A stretch of DNA of 64,000 bases from Dipteris shenzhenensis (taxonomy: Eukaryota > Polypodiophyta > Polypodiopsida > Gleicheniales), in the NCBI GenBank assembly GCA_047967505.1, contig CM106541.1; one strand, given 5' to 3'. A program made the translations under genes and the position numbers. The notes below the pieces were generated by a model that made no database searches, had not been told where the DNA came from, and saw nothing but the letters and a program-made list of their open reading frames with translations. Positions 57,783 to 64,000 of the stretch are shown piece by piece (the first letter of the stretch is position 1; each line of letters begins with the position of its first letter).

Positions 57783-58061
57783 GGTTTGCATCTATTTACG
57801 CGTCTAAATGCGGGTCTGATTCTCAGTGTAAACGCGCAAGTAAACGCGCTAATACACGCGCAAATAGATGCGCTAATAAATGGGATTTTAGACGGGCCCG
57901 TATTTTCTCAGGTTAGATGCGCACATAGACGCGGTAATTTACGCGCAAATAGACGAGCTTTTAGACGCGCCCGTAATTCCTCTACTAAAGCAACGCCTAT
58001 AGATGCGCCCGCTATTTTGCACGTCTACCAAGCGCGTCTATAGTTTCTTTGTGTTGTTGTG
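57783..58061. repeat. Right subterminal repeats and terminus of CACTA B
   Basis: GCGTCTAAA, TAGACGCGC and ACGCGCAAATAGA variants up to the inverted terminus TTTGTGTTGTTGTG at 58061, followed by the duplicated CGT. Confidence 0.85.
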
Positions 58062-61000
58062 CGTACCACCATCTTGGATCAGAACGATCCGGATGAAAAA
58101 CCACCTATATCGAAGATGGGTGCCAAATGTCGTCAATTATATATATGAAATTATGCTCAAGTACATGTATCAATGGATCTTTAAAAATGAAAGCTTCGAT
58201 TAATTAAATCATTAGTATGCACCTGCTCACAGTGCTCGGGAAGAACAAAAGTATCACTTTCATTGGTCCAATGTTTGGTGGAGTCCATTGCAAAGAAACC
58301 GCTACTATCTTTTCTCACTGTCGCATGGGAACCGTTGTAAATAGTTCTAAACCATTTTACATCAAGAATGAAAATACTAAATCATTTGAAATCAACTTCA
58401 TAGATTTCGCGTATGGTTCCACAATAATCCAACTGTGAGGAGAGAAGATTGGTATCCGAAGCACATGCTCGGCTATCTTGTGTGAAGTCAGCCATGACTC
58501 CACAATCATACGTGACTCTCTTTGAATCGATGCGTTCCGTGCGAAAATTTCGTCCATGTGACCATAATGCACTGTACTTTTTGTACTATAAAAGAGCATC
58601 ATTAAAACAATGAAGATGCATCTATTTTATAGCGTATATTGTCACAAATAATTACTTAATTACGTCAAGAGGTAAAAAACTTACATGCACCATACATCCA
58701 GATGATACCTCTCGCTCGCGCTTGTTTATTGTCTCTCTATCGCGTTTGGCTTTACGTAGAGCCAGTTGTAGCCAATCAAGTGACATGTGAGTGGGGAGAA
58801 GAGCCAGATCCCGTGGATATGGTTTTGATCACCTGTACATTACTCTGAATCTTGTCCTTGCATTTATTCTTTCTGCTTTGGCCACTTCATATCTCTCAAT
58901 CCACTTCTGCATCTCAAGGCTATTGAGGATACAAAACTTATTTAATTTCTCCATTTGCTCTTCGCTCATCTTTCTTTCAATCCCTTTTCCTTGGGGAACC
59001 TTGCTTACGATGCAATCATCATCCTATGCTAAGCTTACGGCATATCGGGATCCGTGGATGCAAGAAACTCTGTGATATATACTAATGACTCTTGCACAAG
59101 CCATCCCTCTGCCATGCTTGCTTCTGGTCTTGCTCTTTGTCTTACAAATCCCTTCAAAGTTTTCATAAACCGCTCGAGAAAAAACATCCATTGACTATGA
59201 ACGGTACCTACAATAGCCACCTCATCAACTATGTGCACAAGCAACTGGACTTGAGTTGTCATAATGCTCAAGGGAAAGTGCTTCTCAAGCAAGCATACGG
59301 CTTCAATGGATTCCACCCTAGCCTTCTCGATGCTCGATATGGAGATCTCTTTTTGAGATATCCACCTATTTCACATGTCCATGTAAGATATTTTCATAAT
59401 TAGTCTACAGATTAATCAGCTTAAATTGAAGAAAATGCAATCAATGCGATTTGATAGTAAGCATACCTCACAATACCACAGATCTTGAATATAGCATTTC
59501 TAACATCTTCTTGTAAGCACCCTTTTATTGTAATTGGGAGGATGAACTATCAAAGCAACAAAGAAGTCATGCCAACAATATAACATAATCATAATTACGA
59601 TAACGCATCACGATTATCGGTACACTAATTCTACTTAGAATACATGTAAAACCTTGTGCCAATCATGGGACTTGAGCCCACTAAGCTTATTGTCCTTTGA
59701 AAATGCTCCTTTCAAGCAACGCATGTACCCTGTCGGTGTTTGAAAAGAGGCAATGTCCGCCGCTGTCTCCTCCCTCGTAGAGAGGATCCACGTTTCTTTT
59801 GGGAGGACAACTTTTCCCGAAGCATGCACTTGGGGCCACAAACAAGACATCCTATTCATAGCACGCAAGTCTTCTCGCACTCCTCTCGAGTCTTTGGAAC
59901 CAACCAAGTGTGCCCAAATAGTAGCCCCCACATTCTTGAAGATATGCATGGGATCCAAGAGATGATTGATTTGTAGCTGACCCCAATAAGGAAGCTCGTG
60001 AAAGATCGATAGCCTCTTCATACCAAGAGGAGGTTCCTCTCCATTCGCCCTCCAAGCTTGAATCCAGTCACTTGCCTTCAAATATGATGGTGGTGGATCA
60101 AGCTGACCTCCACGTGCGAGATGGTCGAGCGGAAGGTATCGAGCATGACCTTCATAAATATTTTTTCTCATATGTTTGGAGTAGCGTGCAAGCGATTTCA
60201 AACCAGGTTCACAAATAGAACAAGCATGGTACCCACTTGTAGGAAATCCTGTACACGTGCATGAATGTGTTAGTATAAGACATGCGTGCGAAAGAGAGTC
60301 ATAAAAGCATAATCCTATATTATACATGTAGAGACACAACCACGTACCTGCGCACTCTCGATATCCTGGGTAGTCATGCATGGTCCACATCAAGATACCC
60401 CTGATCAAAATATCATTGGTATGTCTAGGAGCTCTGGAAATATCAAAGACCCGCACTCCTCTTCATAAGATCTGTAACTCCTCTATCAAAGGTGCCATGT
60501 ACACGTCCATATTTTTTGCCTTGTACTTTCCTGGCACAAGTAGTGCAAGCATGAGGTGTCCCTTTTTTATTGTTAGCCATGGTGGGATATTGTAATTCAC
60601 CACGACTATGGGCCATGTCGACCAAGATGTCGAGCGTAACCCGAAAGGATTCACGCCGTCCATGGCGAGCCCAAGATGTAAGTTGCGTGGCTCCCTTGCA
60701 AAGTCCGACCACTAATTGTCTATGTGCTTCCAAGCTGCACAATCTGCGGGAATCCTCAATGTGTCATCAGTGGACCAATGAGATGCATGCCATGTCATCA
60801 ACTCCGCTATGGATTTGCATCGGAACATGTGTTGTATTCTTACAATGATGGGAAAGTGTCTCAAGACCTTTACCAGTATCCGCTCACCCTCTGCAAGTCA
60901 TCTCTATATCGTTGTTCCCCACACTTTGGACAACTAGCCAAATCTCCATGCTCACGATAAAAGAGAATCCAATCATTACGGCAAGCATGGATGGTATCAT

Positions 61001-61474
61001 TTAATCCATACCCACCGTTGTTAGCATCTTTTTCGCTTCATCTCTTGATGCGGGCATGGTATTTGGTGCAGGCAACATCTTCTGGAGCAACCTGTCACAA
61101 TTCAAACATACATAGGCTTCGAACAATGATGATTCGGTATACACTAATCCATACATAATGATTCTCAAAACAAACAATATCCAAATAATGAGTCAAATTA
61201 ATGCAAGAGCTAACCTCATTAAGGCCGAGACACTTGTATTCGACCACCCATACTTTACTTGCAGATTCAAGATTGAGAGACAAGCACGTAGTTTAGACAT
61301 CCTAGCACCCTCGTACAATTGTGTTGATTGCAACTCTCGCATTTTGACCTCAGACTCTGACATCACGTGTACATGGGATGTAGTGCCCCTAAAAATAGAA
61401 TCCATCATGTCGACCATACCCTCGTCATCATCCGGGAGACTATAGTCTTGCTCAAAGTGTGAAGGTATATGCAT
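58062..61474 (-). pseudogene. CACTA C transposase, main part
   Basis: Same exon order as A and B, on the minus strand. An N-terminal exon spans 61210-61474 (ACLSILNLQVKYGWSNTS). The TNP2 domain is in pieces at about 60358-61090 (LAMDGVNPFGLRS, MDVYMAPLIEELQIL, MHDYPGYRECAG) and 59635-60250 (GYHACSICEPG, LLDPMHIFKNVGATIW, GLKSHDWHKVL). DUF4218 is at 59035-59316 (WMFFLERFMKTLKGFVRQRA), then SKVPQGKG at about 58965-58990, and DUF4216 remnants at 58062-58600. Several frameshifts and stops occur, for instance between 60456 and 60463 and after DPDMP near 59035. The gene continues at 43436 after the B insertion. Confidence 0.88.
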
Positions 61475-61499
61475 ACCCTCGTCAGCCTCCTCATCCTGT

Positions 61500-62180
61500 T
61501 TTAAGATTTCGTGTAAATATAAGATCTTGTATTTCCTGGAGCTCCCTCTTCACCCTTCTCCCTCTTTAGTTTCTTGAAAGGAAGTTTTTCAAGAGGTGAG
61601 TCTCTTTCAACAATGTAGGTAGGTTTTTTGTTAGATTTCGTTTTGTGAGTGCTTCTCCTTGTATTGCTAAACCTGTAAACTAGTTTTCATGCTTGATTTC
61701 AAAGGATTGAAACAAAAAATGAGATTTCAAGAAAGAAAGAAGACTCACCTCTTCTAGTCTTTTTTGTATTTCTCTTCCTTCTCTTTCTCCTTGTCTCCTC
61801 AATCCAATCTTTTTGAGAAGTTGATTTTGTAATCTCCTCCTTCCTCTAACATCTTATTTGAAAAATGGTATGTTTCCTCTCTTTTGTAGGGCCTGTCCAC
61901 AACACCGAGCGGGACGTACTATTCCAGGTAAGTGCTGCCTCTTTTTTCCATTTGTTATTTTTTGTTATTTTCATTGGCTTGCAGCTAGCGCTTAAGGCTT
62001 GCAGCTAGCACCTTAAGTGCTAGTTGCATTGATGGGCGTAGGAACCCTCTTTTCCCCCCTCTTTCCTCTTCTTTCCCTCTTCTCTTCTCTTCTTTCCCTC
62101 CTTTCCTTCTTCTCTCCTTCAATCTTTCAATCTGTTTCCCCCTCTTTTTCCCTCTTTCCTTTCCCTCTTCTTCTCTCTTT
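61500..62180. other. Left half of the central region of CACTA C
   Basis: Upstream of the C transposase start. T-rich, with CTTCTCCCTCTTT-type runs and no coding signal. It probably includes the transposase promoter and 5' UTR. Confidence 0.4.
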
Positions 62181-63400
62181 CCCCCTTCTCTTATGCTCAT
62201 GCATAAGCATAAGCATGAGCATATGTCTTTTTCTCTTATGCTCATGCTTATGCATATGTCTTCTTCTCTTATGCTCATGCTTATGCCTAAGACTCCTCTT
62301 ATGCATAAGCATAAGCATGAGCATAAGAGAAGAAGACATATGCTCATGCTTATGCTTATGCATGATCATAAGAGAAGTAGACATATGCTCATGCATAAAT
62401 GAGCATGAGCATATGTCTCTTTTTCCCTCTTTACTTTCCCTCTTCTTCTCTCTTTATTTCCCTCTTTTCCCTTTTCCAATCTCTCTTTCCTTTCCCTCTT
62501 CTTCTCTCTTCTCCTCTTTCCCCCCCTCTTTCCCCTCTTTCATGCTCATGTTCTTATGCTCATGCATAAGGATAACCATGAGCATATGTCTCCATCTCTT
62601 ATCCTCATGCTTATGCTTATGCATAAGACTCTTCTTATGCATAAGCATAAGCATGAGCATAAGAGAAGGAGACATATGCTCATGCTTATGCATAAGCATG
62701 AGCATAAGAGAAGTAGACATATGCTCATGCATAAGCATGAGCATATGTCTCTTTTTCCCTCTTTACTTTTCCTCTTCTTCTCTCTTTCTTTCCCTCTTTC
62801 CCCTTTTCCAATCTCTCTTTCCTTTCCCTCTTCTTCTCTCTTTCCCCCTTCTCTTATGCTCATGCATAAGCATAAGCATGAGCATATGTCTTCGTCTCTT
62901 ATGCTTATGCTTATGCATAAGACTCCTCTTATGCATAAGCATAAGCATGAGCATAAGTCTAGAAGGAGACATATGCTTGGAGTCTTATGCATAAGCATAA
63001 GCATAAGAGACGGAGACATATGCTCATGCTTATGCTTATGCATGAGCATAAGAGAAGTAGACATATGCTCATGCATAAGCATGAGCATATGTATCTTTCA
63101 ATGTTTCCCCTTTTCCCCCCTCTTCCCCATCTTCTTCTCTCTTTCCCCTCCTCTTTCCCTCCTTTCCTTCTCCTTTCCTCTTTCAATCTCTTTCCCTCTT
63201 CTTCTCTCTTTCTTTCCCTCTTTCCCGTTTTCCAATCTCTCTTTCCTTTCCCTCTTCTTCTCTCTTCTCCTCTTTTCCCCCCTCTTTTCCCTCTTTCATG
63301 CTCATGCTCTTATGCTCATGCATAAGCATAAGCATGAGCATATGTCTCCTTCTCTTATGCTTAAGTTTAAGCATAAGAGGAGTCTTATGTACATGCAGTT
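62180..63400. repeat. Composite array of hairpin modules and polypyrimidine blocks
   Basis: Four clusters of GCATAA/GCATGA hexamers and their complements (about 62190-62420, 62540-62750, 62850-63095 and 63295-63385) alternate with CT-rich blocks of 90-200 bases. A clear palindrome lies at 62715-62750: 16-base arms AGACATATGCTCATGC around ATAA, fully complementary. Near-identical palindromes occur at about 62381-62427 and 63059-63095. It lies between the transposase gene and the opposite-strand gene of element C, at the place where A and B have their central GACGCG array. Open frames through it are by-products of the repeat. Confidence 0.85.
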
Positions 63401-63817
63401 CAGCTAACTCTAACTCTCGTAAATTGGATCCACAACAAGCTGCGATGGGTCATCCTCCTACAGATGCAGAGACGCGACACGCATTTCGCATAGGAACGAA
63501 GCCGTGGTTTATTGAGCAAGAGGCAATGGGAGCGATGGTTGATTGGGATGAGGTGGCTGCTCGCACGGTATAAGTCTACTCCTACTTGTAATCTCACTTT
63601 TTAAATTGTTTTATTCTTTAAGTTCCAATCTGATTTTCAATTTATATGGTTCACTCTTAGGGTCAAAGCTCAAGCGTCCCATCACCGGAGGCGAGCGATC
63701 ACCATGGCCAGGGATCAAACGCATGTGACGAGGATCAGGGAGAAGGCGTAGCTCACGAGGACCAAGGATCTGGCCAACAAGACGAGGATGAGGATGAGGA
63801 TGACGAGGACGATTCGA

Positions 63818-63825
<8 letters not shown>
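63399..63825 (+). pseudogene. Last two exons of a putative accessory ORF of CACTA C
   Basis: Exon 63399-63567 (DAETRHAFRIGTKPWFIEQ, MGAMVDWDEVAART) ends at a GT donor. The next exon 63661-63825 starts after CTCTTAG and reads GQSSSVPSPEASD and an Asp/Glu-rich tail before TAG. The phase-0 last intron and the acidic last exon parallel the accessory genes of A and B, and the strand is the expected one. Residue similarity to those is weak, so it may be a diverged homologue or part of another gene. The upstream exons are not recognised; the hairpin array starts directly in front. Confidence 0.4.
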
Positions 63826-63855
<30 letters not shown>

Positions 63856-63866
63856 TAGTAGTAATA
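63823..63866. repeat. (TAG)n trinucleotide microsatellite
   Basis: A run of about 14 TAG/GTA units with a few interruptions begins at the stop codon of the preceding exon. The remaining bases to 64000 show no gene or terminus. Confidence 0.85.
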
Positions 63867-64000
63867 GCAGTAGCAGTTTGCATTTTCTTCGCCATGTATG
63901 TCATTTTGTATATCCGCTCGTTTGAGCAATTTTGTATCACCCTTTCGAAAGGGTAATTTTGTAACAAACAATGTTGTATATGTTCGACATGTATATGCTT

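Larger units (their letters stand above)
43437..58061 (+). mobile_element. CACTA-like transposon B, inserted in C and split by A
   Basis: Begins CACAACAAGACAAAGC and ends with the inverted GTTGTTGTG; the 30-base termini match at 26 positions. Target duplication CGT at 43434-43436 and 58062-58064, 3 bp as usual for the superfamily. Without the inner element A its length is about 7.29 kb. It has a divergent gene pair: accessory ORF on the minus strand (split by A) and transposase on the plus strand (53641-57618), with GACGCG-type repeats at both ends and between the genes. It starts CACAA instead of CACTA. Confidence 0.95.
42664..64000 (-). mobile_element. CACTA DNA transposon C, outermost, right end beyond the window
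   Basis: The left end reads CACTACTACACACGG, a canonical CACTA terminus that also matches the A/B right end CACAACAACACAAAG at 10 of the first 12 bases. It is followed by subterminal repeats of TCGCTATATAGCGAC. The transposase gene reads on the minus strand from about 61474 to 43051 and is interrupted by element B. A second gene appears on the plus strand near the right edge, giving the same divergent layout as in A and B. By analogy with A, the right end should lie a few hundred bases beyond the window. The left flank CCT would be its target duplication; the partner is not visible. Confidence 0.85.

Noticed and set aside
62017-63407. Long open frames in both directions coding for Met/His/Lys/Leu/Ser/Cys strings
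   Set aside because: They are produced by the hexamer hairpin repeats and CT blocks; opposite-strand frames are equally long and the residues simply mirror the repeat.

Overview
This is nuclear DNA of a land plant, about 90% transposable-element (TE) sequence. The plant assignment rests on two host genes: the 3' end of a vacuolar iron transporter of the VIT1/CCC1 family (left edge) and a complete MAPR2-like cytochrome-b5/steroid-binding protein gene (16.2-16.6 kb). It also rests on GT-AG introns and on plant-type CACTA transposases with TNP2, DUF4218 and DUF4216 parts. A Penelope-like reverse transcriptase (13.7-15.1 kb) is unusual for flowering plants and hints at a conifer or other non-angiosperm lineage; that is inference, and I cannot name the species.

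Layout. 1-0.7 kb: VIT1-like gene end. 2.2-5.4 kb: Copia-type LTR remnant and a short LTR element coding only Gag. 7.4-11.3 kb: badly decayed Ty3/gypsy element with an inverted half reverse transcriptase and two direct duplications. 13.7-15.1 kb: Penelope-like RT. 16.2-16.6 kb: MAPR gene. 20.4-21.3 kb: gypsy Gag/RT debris. 22.4-23.1 kb: 3' end of a non-LTR element. 23.2-36.7 kb: a retroelement nest. An L1-type LINE is split in its endonuclease domain by a Ty3/gypsy element (23381-34758, target duplication ACGCA). The 5' LTR of that element is split by a small LTR element (23721-27867, target duplication GGGCT) that carries unidentified ORFs and a Copia 3' fragment. 40.2-42.5 kb: a phase-consistent but unrecognised multi-exon gene. 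42.7 kb to the right edge: a three-level nest of CACTA transposons.

The CACTA nest is the main discovery. Element C starts at 42664 and runs off the window. Its transposase gene (minus strand) is interrupted by element B (43437-58061, target duplication CGT). B's second ORF is in turn interrupted by its sibling A (44689-52020, target duplication TTT). Both empty sites can be read exactly, and removal restores the reading frame in each case. A and B share the same divergent two-gene layout: an accessory ORF on the minus strand, an 8-exon transposase on the plus strand, and a promoter region between them packed with GACGCG repeats. They begin CACAA instead of CACTA. They also share a perfectly identical 1.5-kb tract inside otherwise diverged sequence, which suggests gene conversion. 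Element C carries an unusual hairpin/polypyrimidine array in the corresponding central position.
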